Below are positions 18,363 through 27,784 of a stretch of DNA of 64,000 nt, one piece after another. The notes beneath the pieces are model-generated. The model saw only the letters and a program-made list of their open reading frames with translations, did no database searches and was not told where the DNA came from. The position numbers and the translations under genes are program-made. This DNA comes from Candidatus Limnocylindrales bacterium (GTDB lineage: Bacteria; Desulfobacterota; Binatia; UBA1149; CAITLU01): the NCBI GenBank assembly GCA_035571835.1, contig DATNBU010000029.1, positions 352,108 through 416,107 on the forward strand. The letters are read 5' to 3'. Numbering within the stretch: position 1 is the stretch's first letter; each line of letters starts with the position of its first letter.

Positions 18363-19637
18363 CTACCCCCGGATGCGGGGCGGACTATCGTCTATTTCGT
18401 GGCGTACTCCAAATTTTTTCCGGTACGCGGCGAACAAAGGTTCGACACCGTCGGCATCGAGACCGAAGTCCGCGAGCCGGTAGCGATGCTGCCCGTGTTT
18501 GTGTTGTGGATTACGTTTCTTCGTCGCGATCATGCTTCGCTCGGCGTCCGGGGTCAGCCGAAGCCCCAGGCCCGCGTACAGCTCCCCGACCGTGCGGACC
18601 GGGTCGTCGATCAAGTCGTAATACGACACGTCGAGAAATCCTTCGTCGCGGGCCTGTTCGCGAACAGCCATGCTGCGCGCCAGCAGCCGGCCGATCTTGC
18701 GCGACCAGTGGTCGCCGACTTCCGCCCGTGGAACGTCGTCGCTGAACACTCCACGCCCGTGCCAGACCATGCTGCAGAACGACGCGAGCGTGCGGGCCGG
18801 GTCGCGGTGCGTCTGCACGATCTGCACACCGGGAAACACCCTGCGCAGCACGTCGAAGTATTCGAGATGGTGCGGGGTCTTCAGCACGAACCGCGACGGA
18901 CCGTGGTGGTGCGCAAGTATCGCGAGCAGCGTGCGGAAATCCTCGTATGCCGCCGTGTGGTCCTGGGTTTCGAGCCAGCTCGCATAAGTCGGCACGTGAA
19001 GCGTGGCTTCGGGGGTCGTGCTCATGAACGTGCAGTCGAGCAGCAGGACGTCCTCTTCGGGAGCCGACGCTTCGACCGGATGGATCGCGAAGAACGCAGG
19101 CGCCATGTAGGCGAGCGCACGCTCACTCGCCCTGGCCTTGGCATATCGCGTGTCGACCTTCAGGCGGCCGCCGGAAGGAATGGGCGCCATTCCCTCCCAC
19201 GACAACACGGCTCGAAGACGCGGATCGCTCGCGAGCAGCCGATGCAGCATCGTCGTGCCGGTGCGCTGGAGCCCGGCGATGACGACGGGCGGCGGCAGCT
19301 GCGACTGCAGAATCTGCGGGTGGCGAACGACGTAGTCGCGCATGCGCAGCCGCGTCGCGAGCGCCGCGACCAGGCGCGCCTTCGTGATCAGACGTCCGAC
19401 GGTGTGCAGCCGCGCCTCGCTCTCGAGCGAATCGAGCAGCACGGCCAGCGGCACGCGAAAGCGTTCGTCCCCGAAATCGCTGAGCCCGGTGCTGCGCCGC
19501 GCCGCACGGATGAGCTCGTCCTCCGACCAGCGGCCGGCGCCTACGCCAAGCCCGCGCAGCCGCTCTCCGATCGAATTGACGAGCCGGATCGCACGCGGTC
19601 GATACGGCCGTGCACGATCGAAGTCTGCCGTGGTCAT
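18363..19637 (-). CDS. Sulfotransferase family protein
   Basis: A 424-residue soluble protein. The 5'-phosphosulfate loop is PVVIAGLQRTGTTMLHRLLA (GLQRTGTT at 122-129), and the 3'-phosphate site is IVQTHRDPARTLASFCS. This is the PAPS-dependent sulfotransferase fold (Sulfotransfer_3 type) that moves sulfate onto an alcohol or amine. The acceptor is unknown. Its ATG overlaps the stop of the DUF1214 gene. Similar enzymes next to SDRs and DUF1214 proteins suggest a hydrophobic alcohol or lipid as acceptor, which is inference. Confidence 0.85.
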   Translation of the reverse strand: MTTADFDRARPYRPRAIRLVNSIGERLRGLGVGAGRWSEDELIRAARRSTGLSDFGDERFRVPLAVLLDSLESEARLHTVGRLITKARLVAALATRLRMRDYVVRHPQILQSQLPPPVVIAGLQRTGTTMLHRLLASDPRLRAVLSWEGMAPIPSGGRLKVDTRYAKARASERALAYMAPAFFAIHPVEASAPEEDVLLLDCTFMSTTPEATLHVPTYASWLETQDHTAAYEDFRTLLAILAHHHGPSRFVLKTPHHLEYFDVLRRVFPGVQIVQTHRDPARTLASFCSMVWHGRGVFSDDVPRAEVGDHWSRKIGRLLARSMAVREQARDEGFLDVSYYDLIDDPVRTVGELYAGLGLRLTPDAERSMIATKKRNPQHKHGQHRYRLADFGLDADGVEPLFAAYRKKFGVRHEIDDSPPRIRG

Positions 19638-20791
19638 CGCTGCGGCAGTCGCTCGAGGTCCGCGAGCTTGACGACGCGCGTCTCGGGAACGGGATTGACC
19701 TCGGCGCGCACCCATCGAAAGCACATCGTGCCGAACGTGTGGCCGGCGGTCTCGAGCCAGTTGTCGACGTGAGCTCCCGGATTGCGAGCCGTAACCACGA
19801 TGCGAAGGCTGCCGTCGGCCTCGAGCTTTGCGCTCGCCTTGTTCAGCGTGATCCTGTGGTAGCGGTAGTCGAGTGATTCCATCCAGTAGTTGTTGAGCTG
19901 GAAGTTCCAGTACTCGCAGTCGGGCGGCGTGGTCTCGATGACGAGCGCTTCATCATCGGCCAGCTCCCAGTAGCTGTGGTAGTACGCGATGTTCGGATCG
20001 CCGCCGAACATCCGCGACAGATCCGGATCGAAACGCGGCAGCGCGTTGGCGTGAGCACGAAACCCGTCGGCCCAGCCCGGGAAGATCATCGCACACGCTC
20101 CGACCAGGCTCGCGGCGCTCGCGAGGCCGCTGTCGATCGCATCCGCCGTAAGCGCGGGAGGTGCGGCCGGTCCCTCGATGCGTTCGAGCGTGAGCTCGGC
20201 GCGCGTCTCCTTCGAACGATCGAGAAAAGTCTGGCGGATGATCAGCGTTCCATAGCCGTCGCCGAGCGGCAGCCAGTTTCCGGGCCGCCTGTCGCGGCTC
20301 AGGATGAGCTCGAGCGATCCGTCGCCGGCGATGACGAGATCCTTCGCTTCGAGAAAACCGGCCGGCGGCATGCCGCCGCCCTGGCCGTAGTGTCCGACCT
20401 GCGTCGCGATGCTCAGGTACGGAACCGTGCCGCGCGTGCCGTGCAGCCGGTAGACGCAGTCGCCGTGAACAGGCGCGTTCTCGTACCAGTTGTCGGGATT
20501 GTCGGCGCCCATCTTGACGGTCTCATGGACGGCCCGCCGCAGTACCGGCGCCATCGGATCGGCAAACTCGACGAATGTCTCGAGCGCCGCGCGCACCAGG
20601 CGCGTCAGATAACGCGTACCCTCCGCGCGGCTGAACGGATCGCTTGCCGCGTCCGCCGCGAAGATCGGATCGCCGGCGCTCTTCAGCCGGTCGCAGAACT
20701 CACGCCAGCTTTCACCGGAGACGATTCGTCTCTCGGGTTCGGAGACTGCGGGCCCGGACGATGCGCTTCCGGAGGTTGTGGATTCGGTCAT
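19634..20791 (-). CDS. DUF1214-domain protein
   Basis: A 385-residue protein with no signal peptide or membrane helix. The C-terminal part, with DCEYWNFQLNNYWMESLDYR and later HTFGTMCFRWVRAE, has the DUF1214 pattern. The N-terminal part contains DNPDNWYENAPVHGDCVYRL. No biochemical function is established that I know of; these proteins often sit beside SDRs and sulfotransferases. ATG 20791 overlaps the SDR stop; an upstream in-frame start at 20818 is possible but would lie inside the SDR gene. Confidence 0.75.
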   Translation of the reverse strand: MTESTTSGSASSGPAVSEPERRIVSGESWREFCDRLKSAGDPIFAADAASDPFSRAEGTRYLTRLVRAALETFVEFADPMAPVLRRAVHETVKMGADNPDNWYENAPVHGDCVYRLHGTRGTVPYLSIATQVGHYGQGGGMPPAGFLEAKDLVIAGDGSLELILSRDRRPGNWLPLGDGYGTLIIRQTFLDRSKETRAELTLERIEGPAAPPALTADAIDSGLASAASLVGACAMIFPGWADGFRAHANALPRFDPDLSRMFGGDPNIAYYHSYWELADDEALVIETTPPDCEYWNFQLNNYWMESLDYRYHRITLNKASAKLEADGSLRIVVTARNPGAHVDNWLETAGHTFGTMCFRWVRAEVNPVPETRVVKLADLERLPQR

Positions 20792-21759
20792 CGCGTTTTC
20801 CCTTCGCGGTTTCGGCACGATGCAAGGAGCGTTCGGCTCTTCTCGTAGAGTGCGTCACCCTTGGCGACGTCGAGGCATTCGTCGTCCGGCGGTTTCTCTT
20901 CGAGCACGTGAAGGTAGCTGCCGGTTTCGCCGTCGAGCCGGCGCGCCCCGGCCAGATACACGACCGGCGCCGCCGCGTCCTCCGGCGAACGGAAGAACGC
21001 CCGCATCACCGGACGCAGCAGCGGCTTCATCCAGGCCGGCGCTTCGCGCGCAATGTCGCTGTTGATCGGACCCGGGCAGCACGCGTGCACCGACGCGAGA
21101 GGTCCGAGGCGTCGCGCGAGATGCGCGGCGTACGTGCTCAGCAGCAGCTTCGAATAACCGTAGACCCGCATCCCCGTCATCGCTCCGAACGGACGGAATG
21201 CTCCGAGACCGGCAAGATCGATCGGACCCGCGCCGCGATGCGATTCGCTCGTGACGAACACGATTCGCGGCGGCGCGTCGGCCGACGGCACGACGACGCC
21301 CGCGTCGAGCAGCCCCTCGACGAGCGCAACGTTGGCGAGATAGTTGACGCCGAACATCAGCTCGAAGCCCTGCGCGGTCGGCCTGGCCGCCCGCGGAACC
21401 ACGCCGGCATTGAGCACCACGATGTCGAGCTTCCTGCCTTCGCTCACGAGCCCGGCGATCAGGCGGTCGACGCTCGCCAGATCGGCAAGGTCGACGTGGC
21501 GCGTCTCGACCTGATCCGAGCCGCTCTCGCGCGCAATCCGGGCCGCGGCTTCGGTGATCCCGGAACGGCACGCGAGCACCACGCGCGCGCCTCGCTCGGC
21601 GAGACGTGTCGCGACGGCGCGTCCGAGCCCGCGATTGGCGCCGGTGATCAGTGCGACGCGGCCGTCGAGACGCTCGCCTTCGGCGAGCGGTACGATCGAG
21701 CTGGATGGCGCGCGCATCTGCCACAGGCCCTGCAGCGTCGCCGAGACCGGGTTCTTCAT
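20788..21759 (-). CDS. Short-chain dehydrogenase/reductase
   Basis: NAD(P)-dependent oxidoreductase of 323 residues. It has ALITGANRGLGRAVA (39-46 is the glycine motif), a Ser in VFVTSESH, the catalytic Y200-x-x-x-K204 in RVYGYSKLLLS, and VVLNAGV. The layout resembles retinol-dehydrogenase-like SDRs acting on hydrophobic alcohols or ketones. It lies 7 bp after the sensor kinase stop; AGGAG is only one base from the chosen ATG, so the true start may be a later codon. Confidence 0.88.
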   Translation of the reverse strand: MKNPVSATLQGLWQMRAPSSSIVPLAEGERLDGRVALITGANRGLGRAVATRLAERGARVVLACRSGITEAAARIARESGSDQVETRHVDLADLASVDRLIAGLVSEGRKLDIVVLNAGVVPRAARPTAQGFELMFGVNYLANVALVEGLLDAGVVVPSADAPPRIVFVTSESHRGAGPIDLAGLGAFRPFGAMTGMRVYGYSKLLLSTYAAHLARRLGPLASVHACCPGPINSDIAREAPAWMKPLLRPVMRAFFRSPEDAAAPVVYLAGARRLDGETGSYLHVLEEKPPDDECLDVAKGDALYEKSRTLLASCRNREGKTR

Positions 21760-21766
21760 GCTCCTG

Positions 21767-23095
21767 TCAATCGTTGCCGCGCAGCGTGAAGTAAAACGTC
21801 GCTCCGTGGCCGGGGCTGCCCTCGGCCCAGATGCGGCCGCCATGCCGGCGTACGATCCGCTCGCAAATGGCGAGCCCCATCCCCTCGCCTTCGAATTCGG
21901 CGGTATGGTGAAGCCGCTCGAACGCGTGGAACAGCCGCCGGGTATGGTCCATGTCGAAGCCGGCTCCGTTGTCGCGAACGAAGATCGCGCCTTCCCGGCG
22001 GCCCATTTCGATCCGGGCCGCTTCGGTCTGACGCGTGAACTTCCATGCGTTGGCGACGAGCTCGCGCAGCAGATTGCGCACGAGCTCGGCGTCGCAGTCC
22101 TCGGACAATCCCGGAGCGATCGCGAACTCGACCTGGCGTCCGGGCTCGCTGCGCACGAGGTCGTCACAGATGGCGGCGGCGCAGCCCGACAAGTCGACCA
22201 CGCGGCGCTCGAGCGGACGCACCGCGATGCGCGACAGTGCGAGCAGCGAGTCGACCATGCGCCACATGCGCGAGGTCGCCGTTCGCACCTTGTCCAGGCG
22301 ATCGTGATGGTCGCCGCCGGCCAGATTGCCGAGGTCCTCCTCGAGAAGCCTCGTATAGCCTTCGATGTGGCGAAGCGGCTGACGCAGATCGTGGGAGATC
22401 GCGCGAGTGACGGCGCGCTGATCGGCGAGCGCATCCTCGAGCTCGGCCGTGCGCGCCAGCACCTTGGCCTCGAGCTGTTCGTTGAGGGAACGATTGCGCT
22501 CTTCGGCGGCGCGAAGCGCCAGGTTCTCGCGAACGGCCCGGTCGTATGCGGAGCGGGCCTGATACGCGACGAACAGCGACAGCAGCGCACCGGCGCCATC
22601 GTTGATCAGCACGAGCAGCACCGGATCGGCTCTGCCCGGCGTTCCGACGATTGCCACGACGGCCACGAGCAGCACCGCACAGACCGCACAGACTGTCGCC
22701 TGCCACGTCACGCCCCACGGCAGCACAGCCGCCGTCATCAGCATGAGGATGATATGCAGCGAAACGGTGACCGAAATGTCGTGGCGAAGCACGCCGCCGA
22801 CCGCTGCAAGCGCGGCGATTCCCGACGCGAGCAGCAGCGCGGCGGGCAGCTGGTACGCCGCAAACCTAGGCTGGTAGGTCGCCACGAGGAACGCCGTCAG
22901 AACCCCGAGCGCGGTCATGCGCAGCGCGACGAAAGGAACGATCGAGCCGCTGCGGACAGTCGGATTTCCGAGGATGAACATCACGACGATGCCGATCGTC
23001 GCGAGCGCCAGCAGACGCAGCCGGATGGTCAGAGTGCGGCTGCGTTCCGCAGCCACGGCCTCTTCCAGCCGGCCTGCATGGCCACCGGATTCCAT
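21767..23095 (-). CDS. Membrane sensor histidine kinase
   Basis: A 442-residue inner-membrane kinase. Residues about 24-178 form some six helices with almost no periplasmic loop, so the signal is probably sensed in the membrane. A coiled coil (185-230) leads to the phospho-acceptor H235 in TRAISHDLRQPLRHIEGY. The catalytic boxes are ELVANAWKFT, FVRDNGAGFD and GEGMGLAICERIVRRHGG. No response regulator gene lies beside it (an orphan kinase). It is the first gene of a five-gene minus-strand operon and is divergent from the lipase maturation factor gene. Confidence 0.9.
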   Translation of the reverse strand: MESGGHAGRLEEAVAAERSRTLTIRLRLLALATIGIVVMFILGNPTVRSGSIVPFVALRMTALGVLTAFLVATYQPRFAAYQLPAALLLASGIAALAAVGGVLRHDISVTVSLHIILMLMTAAVLPWGVTWQATVCAVCAVLLVAVVAIVGTPGRADPVLLVLINDGAGALLSLFVAYQARSAYDRAVRENLALRAAEERNRSLNEQLEAKVLARTAELEDALADQRAVTRAISHDLRQPLRHIEGYTRLLEEDLGNLAGGDHHDRLDKVRTATSRMWRMVDSLLALSRIAVRPLERRVVDLSGCAAAICDDLVRSEPGRQVEFAIAPGLSEDCDAELVRNLLRELVANAWKFTRQTEAARIEMGRREGAIFVRDNGAGFDMDHTRRLFHAFERLHHTAEFEGEGMGLAICERIVRRHGGRIWAEGSPGHGATFYFTLRGND

Positions 23096-23238
23096 GATCG
23101 TAGTCGTAGCCAGACCCCCCGATGCAGTTTCCCGTTTCGCCGGGGCTCCGGCAACCGGGCACTTCTTCGTGAGATGGAAGTTGAAATTCCGGGGAGCCGG
23201 CGCTCGTAATTCCCGGCTCCGGGGCGGAAACCGTCGCT

Positions 23239-24882
23239 GTGGCCGAAGACACTGCCTTGTTCTCAAAGAATGCCCCCGGCTCTTCGTCGAGCAATCCCAG
23301 GTCTGCCGGGAGCCTGCCGCGCTGGCTCGGGTTCGACGAAAAGCCGGCACCGGCTTCTTCGAGCTATCACCTCGCGCGATTTCTCATCCTTCGCCTGCTC
23401 GGCCTGATCTACCTGACAGCGTTCGCGATCGTCCTGCTGCAGGGTCTTCCGCTGCTCGGCGAGCACGGGCTCCTTCCGATTTCGGATTTCACGGCACGAG
23501 TCGCTGCCCGGCTCGGTTCACGGCTCGATGCGTTCGAGCGACTGCCGAGTCTGTTCTGGTTTGCTTCGAGCGACTCGGTGCTGCTGGCCGGCGCGTGGTA
23601 CGGGATGCTGCTCTCCCTGTTCGTGCTGTGCGGAGGCACCAACGCCGTCGTGATGGCCCTCTTGTGGGCACTGTACATGTCCTACGTGCACGTCGGCCAG
23701 GACTGGTACGGATACGGCTGGGAAATCCAGCTTCTGGAGACGGGGTTCCTCGCGATTTTCCTGTGCCCTGTCCTGTCGTGGAGACCGTTTCCCGCGCATC
23801 GTCCGCCGCCGATCGTGATCGGTCTGCTGCGATGGCTGATCTTCCGCATCATGGTCGGCGCCGGGCTCATCAAGCTGCGCGGGGACTCCTGCTGGAGAGA
23901 CCTGACGTGCCTTCGCTACCACTACGAAACCCAGCCCGTGCCCAATCCGTTTTCGCGCGTGCTGCACTTTGCACCGGCGTGGGTCGCGACGCTCGGAGCG
24001 TTGTTCAATCACATCACCGAGATCGGCGCTCCGTGGCTGATGCTGATGGGCCGCGCCGCCACACGCGCCGCGGGCATGCTGTTCATCACGTTCCAGGTCG
24101 TCCTCATCGCAAGCGGCAACCTCTCGTTCCTGAACTGGCTGACCATCGTCCCTGCGCTCGCGTGCTTCGACGATGCGTTCCTCGCGTGGTGGCTGCCGCG
24201 TCCGATGCTTCGCGTCGCGCGCGAAGCCGAAGAGGCCGCGGCGCTCGATATCTCGTACCGATCGCATGAGCGGCGGATCGCGCGCGCAGTGCCGGTCGCG
24301 ATCGTCGCGGCGACGGTCGCTCTGCTGTCGGTGCCGGTCGTGCGCAACCTCGTCTCCGGGCATCAGGTCATGAACACGTCGTTCAATCCGCTCGACCTCG
24401 TCAATACGTACGGTGCGTTCGGCAGCGTCGGCCGTGAGCGCCGCGAGATCGTCTTCGAGGGCACGACCGGCAATCCGTCCGACGAACACACGACCTGGAG
24501 GGAGTATCACTTCCACTGCGCGCCGACCGATCCGGCGCGGCGGCCGTGCGTCATCTCGCCCTACCATTATCGTCTCGACTGGCAGATCTGGTTCGCCGCA
24601 ATGGCGGCACCGGGTGACTATCCGTGGACGATGCGTTTCGTCTGGAAGCTGCTGCACAACGATCCGCTCGCTCTGTCGCTGCTTCCCGACAATCCTTTTC
24701 CGACCGGCCCGCCGCGCTACATTCGCGCGCGCCTTTACACGTACCGTTTCGCTCCTGCCGATTCGGGCCGCTGGTGGGATCGCGAGCTGATCGGCGACTG
24801 GATTCCACCGGTGTCGATTGAGGACCAGCGCCTCCGGTCGTTTCTCAGAGCCTACGGCTGGCTGCCCACAGCCGCACAGTAG
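23239..24882 (+). CDS. Lipase maturation factor family membrane protein
   Basis: A 547-residue multi-pass protein. About eight to ten hydrophobic helices are followed by a soluble C-terminal third. Family marks are GQDWYGYGWEIQLLETGFLA, LLRWLIFRIMVGAGLIKLRG, CLRYHYETQPVPNPFSRVLH and, near the end, YHYRLDWQIWFAAM. Eukaryotic LMF1 helps lipases fold in the ER; the bacterial role is unknown. GTG start. Divergent from the sensor kinase over 143 bp, which must hold both promoters. Confidence 0.82.
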   Translation: MAEDTALFSKNAPGSSSSNPRSAGSLPRWLGFDEKPAPASSSYHLARFLILRLLGLIYLTAFAIVLLQGLPLLGEHGLLPISDFTARVAARLGSRLDAFERLPSLFWFASSDSVLLAGAWYGMLLSLFVLCGGTNAVVMALLWALYMSYVHVGQDWYGYGWEIQLLETGFLAIFLCPVLSWRPFPAHRPPPIVIGLLRWLIFRIMVGAGLIKLRGDSCWRDLTCLRYHYETQPVPNPFSRVLHFAPAWVATLGALFNHITEIGAPWLMLMGRAATRAAGMLFITFQVVLIASGNLSFLNWLTIVPALACFDDAFLAWWLPRPMLRVAREAEEAAALDISYRSHERRIARAVPVAIVAATVALLSVPVVRNLVSGHQVMNTSFNPLDLVNTYGAFGSVGRERREIVFEGTTGNPSDEHTTWREYHFHCAPTDPARRPCVISPYHYRLDWQIWFAAMAAPGDYPWTMRFVWKLLHNDPLALSLLPDNPFPTGPPRYIRARLYTYRFAPADSGRWWDRELIGDWIPPVSIEDQRLRSFLRAYGWLPTAAQ

Positions 24883-25200
24883 AGGAGCCTCGCCGACTCG
24901 ACGGGCGCGTCATGAGATCGCGCGGACACTCGAAAGGTCGCGACACGTTCGAGGATCCCCACGTCGCTCTGTGGACCGCCGCTTCCGCGCGCGCGCAGGC
25001 GGCGACCTTTCATCGCGTGCTGCGCCTGCGCATGCCCGCCCGGTGAATGCCGTCAAGTCGGTTTCGTTCGTTTTCGGCCCGGCTGCGCGCCGTCAGATCC
25101 GTGATCCGGCTCGAACAGTGCGCTAACTGCCGGTGCTGCCAAAAAAAGATGACGACCTCACCTTGATTCTCGTCCAAAGGGTCACACTGTAGGTGGTGCC
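24883..25200. other. Gap before lon, no gene seen
   Basis: 318 bp without a convincing reading frame. The last 70 bases are less GC-rich, with a run of A at 25140-25147. CTTGATT at 25162-25168 resembles a heat-shock or housekeeping -35 box, but no good -10 box follows at the right distance, so no promoter is called. Confidence 0.4.
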
Positions 25201-27606
25201 ATGGACGAAAACGGACAGGACAAGTCTATCGAACGCACCGACTATCCGAAGGTGCCCGAGGATGCGCTCATTCTCGTGCCCCTGCGTAACGCGGTGCTCT
25301 TCCCCGGGCTGATCTCGCCGATCGCAATCGGCCGCGCGACGTCGGTCGCGGCTGCGCGCGAGGCCGCGCGCACGGACCGCAAGATCGGATTCGTGCTGCA
25401 GCGCGATCCGGAAAAGAACGACGTCGGGCCGTCGGACCTCCATACCGTCGGCACGGCCGGCCAGATCGCGCGCATGGCGTCCGCCGGCGAGAACACGCAC
25501 CACCTCGTCGTGCAGGGTCAGGAGCGCTTCCACGTCCTTCAGTTCCTCGAAGGCTGGCCGTTCCTCGTCGCGCGCGTTGCGACCATCGACACGGTCGAAG
25601 CGATCGCCGGCGAGCGAAGCCCCGAAATCGAAGCCCGTTTCGTGCGCCTCAAGGACCAGGCCGTCGAAGCCGTGCATCTGCTGCCGAACGCTCCGGCCGA
25701 GCTTGTCGGCGTCGTGCAGGCAATCGATTCACCCGGGCAGCTCTGCGATATGGTCGCGAGCCTGCTCGACGTCAGCAACGAGGAAAAGCAGCAGGTTCTC
25801 GAGTGCTTCGATCTGCGCCAGCGTCTCGACAAAGTTCTCGAAATGCTCGGCGGACGCGTCGAGGTTCTGCGCCTCTCCAAGGAGATCGGCGAGAAGACCA
25901 AGAAGGAATTCGACGAGCGCCAGAAAGAGCACGTGCTGCGCGAACAGATCCGCCAGATCCAGAAAGAGCTCGGCGAAGGCGAAGACACTGCCGAGATCGA
26001 GGAGCTCAAGCGCGCGATCGACGAGTCCGGCATGCCCGAAGACACGCTCAAGCACGCGCGCAAGGAGTTCAACCGGCTCGCGCGCATGGGCGAGAACTCG
26101 GCGGAATCGTCGATGGTGCGCACGTATCTCGAATGGCTGACCGAGCTTCCGTGGAAACCGGAGCCGCAGCAGCCGATCGACATCGCGATCGCGCGCCGCG
26201 TGCTCGACGACGACCACTTCGGACTCGAGAAGGTCAAGCGCCGGATCCTCGAGTATCTGGCCGTCCGCAAGCTCGCGCCCGACGGCAAGAGCCCGATCCT
26301 TTGCTTCGTCGGCCCGCCCGGCGTGGGCAAGACTTCGCTTGGCCAGTCGATCGCGCGCGCGACCGGACGCAAGTTCCAGCGCGTCTCGCTCGGCGGCACG
26401 CACGACGAAGCCGAGATCCGCGGACACCGGCGCACGTACATCGGCGCGCTGCCCGGCAACATCATCCAGGCGATCCGCCGCGCGGGCAGCCGCGCGGGCG
26501 TCATCATGCTCGATGAGGTCGACAAGCTCGGCGCCGGCGGGTTCCACGGCGATCCGGCCTCGGCACTTCTCGAAGTGCTCGATCCGGAGCAGAACGCGCG
26601 TTTCCGCGACAACTATCTGGGCGTCGACTTCGACCTGTCACGGGTGATGTTCATCCTGACGGCGAACGTGCTCGACACGATTCCCGGGCCGCTTCGCGAC
26701 CGCATGGAGATCATTCAGCTCCCCGGTTACACCGAGGAAGAAAAGCTCGAGATCGCCCAGCGCTACCTCGTGCGGCGCCAGCTCGAGGCCAACGGACTTC
26801 TCGCGTCGCAGGCGTCGATCAGCGATGCCGCGCTGCGCGGGATCATCGGCGGCTACACGCGCGAGGCCGGCGTCCGGAACCTCGAGCGCGAGATCGGCTC
26901 GGTGCTGCGCTCGGCGGCGATGAAGATCGCCGAAGACAAGGCCGAGCGCGTCGACATCGACGCGTCCGACCTTCACGCGATTCTCGGACCTCGACGGTTC
27001 GAGAGCGAGGTGATCTCTCGCGCGCCGATGCCGGGCGTTGCGACGGGTCTGGCGTGGACACCCGTCGGCGGCGACATCCTGTTCATCGAAGCCAGCAAGA
27101 TCCCCGGCTCGGGCAAGCTCATCCTGACCGGCCAGCTTGGCGACGTCATGAAGGAGTCGGCGCAAGCCGCGCTGACACTGGCGAAACAGCACATCGGAGA
27201 CTCGCTCGAGAAGTTCGACGTCCATGTGCATGTGCCGGCGGGCGCGACGCCGAAGGATGGACCGAGCGCAGGCGTGGCCATGTACCTCGCCCTCGTTTCG
27301 ATCCTGACGGGCAAACCGGTGCGTCCGGATGTCGCAATGACAGGCGAGATCTCGCTGCGTGGCCTCGTGCATCCGATCGGCGGCATCAAGGAGAAGCTTC
27401 TTGCCGCGATGCGCGCCGGCATCACCACCGTGATGCTGCCGCGACGCAACGAGAAGGACCTCGAAGACGTGCCGGCGGAAGCGCGCGAGAAGCTGCAGCT
27501 TGTCTTCCTCGACCGGGTCGAGGACGCGGTTGCGTGTGCGATCAACACCACGTGGCTCGCACGCCGTGAGCCCGTGGCAGCGGTCGCTAACGCGCGCGTG
27601 ATCTGA
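25201..27606 (+). CDS. lon: ATP-dependent Lon protease
   Basis: Cytoplasmic AAA+ serine protease that removes damaged and regulatory proteins. The 801-residue product has the N-terminal substrate domain (LILVPLRNAVLFPGLISPI), a coiled-coil middle part, Walker A GPPGVGKT (371-378), and a C-terminal protease domain with the catalytic Ser689 in PKDGPSAGVAM and Lys732 in GGIKEKLLAAM. All are intact. ATG with AGGTGG just upstream. A strong terminator follows at 27644. Confidence 0.98.
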   Translation: MDENGQDKSIERTDYPKVPEDALILVPLRNAVLFPGLISPIAIGRATSVAAAREAARTDRKIGFVLQRDPEKNDVGPSDLHTVGTAGQIARMASAGENTHHLVVQGQERFHVLQFLEGWPFLVARVATIDTVEAIAGERSPEIEARFVRLKDQAVEAVHLLPNAPAELVGVVQAIDSPGQLCDMVASLLDVSNEEKQQVLECFDLRQRLDKVLEMLGGRVEVLRLSKEIGEKTKKEFDERQKEHVLREQIRQIQKELGEGEDTAEIEELKRAIDESGMPEDTLKHARKEFNRLARMGENSAESSMVRTYLEWLTELPWKPEPQQPIDIAIARRVLDDDHFGLEKVKRRILEYLAVRKLAPDGKSPILCFVGPPGVGKTSLGQSIARATGRKFQRVSLGGTHDEAEIRGHRRTYIGALPGNIIQAIRRAGSRAGVIMLDEVDKLGAGGFHGDPASALLEVLDPEQNARFRDNYLGVDFDLSRVMFILTANVLDTIPGPLRDRMEIIQLPGYTEEEKLEIAQRYLVRRQLEANGLLASQASISDAALRGIIGGYTREAGVRNLEREIGSVLRSAAMKIAEDKAERVDIDASDLHAILGPRRFESEVISRAPMPGVATGLAWTPVGGDILFIEASKIPGSGKLILTGQLGDVMKESAQAALTLAKQHIGDSLEKFDVHVHVPAGATPKDGPSAGVAMYLALVSILTGKPVRPDVAMTGEISLRGLVHPIGGIKEKLLAAMRAGITTVMLPRRNEKDLEDVPAEAREKLQLVFLDRVEDAVACAINTTWLARREPVAAVANARVI

Positions 27607-27643
27607 CGCAAGGCGACAGCCGGCTCGTCCCCCGATCAAGGGG

Positions 27644-27684
27644 CGGCTGCGAGCGATGTGGGAAATATCACTCGCTCGCAGCCG
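27644..27684 (+). terminator. Rho-independent terminator after lon
   Basis: A perfect 13-bp inverted repeat, CGGCTGCGAGCGA (27644-27656) and TCGCTCGCAGCCG (27672-27684), with a 15-base AT-rich loop, followed by the T-rich TCTTCTTCGTT. It lies 38 bp after the lon stop and argues against starting the next gene before about 27700. Confidence 0.85.
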
Positions 27685-27784
27685 TCTTCTTCGTTACGCT
27701 TTGCTGCGGTTCCCCTCACGAGCTGGAGCGGAAGAAGCGGTCGCAGGAATGAGAGAACGTGAGCGGGACCACGAGGTGATCCTC

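Noticed and set aside
25162..25195. Heat-shock (sigma-32) promoter before lon
   Set aside because: CTTGATT is a fair -35 box, but no CCCCAT-like -10 box follows at the needed distance.
27656..27784. Longer N-terminus of the Cfa protein
   Set aside because: It would start inside the lon terminator hairpin; a better-placed ATG with GAGG exists at 27785.
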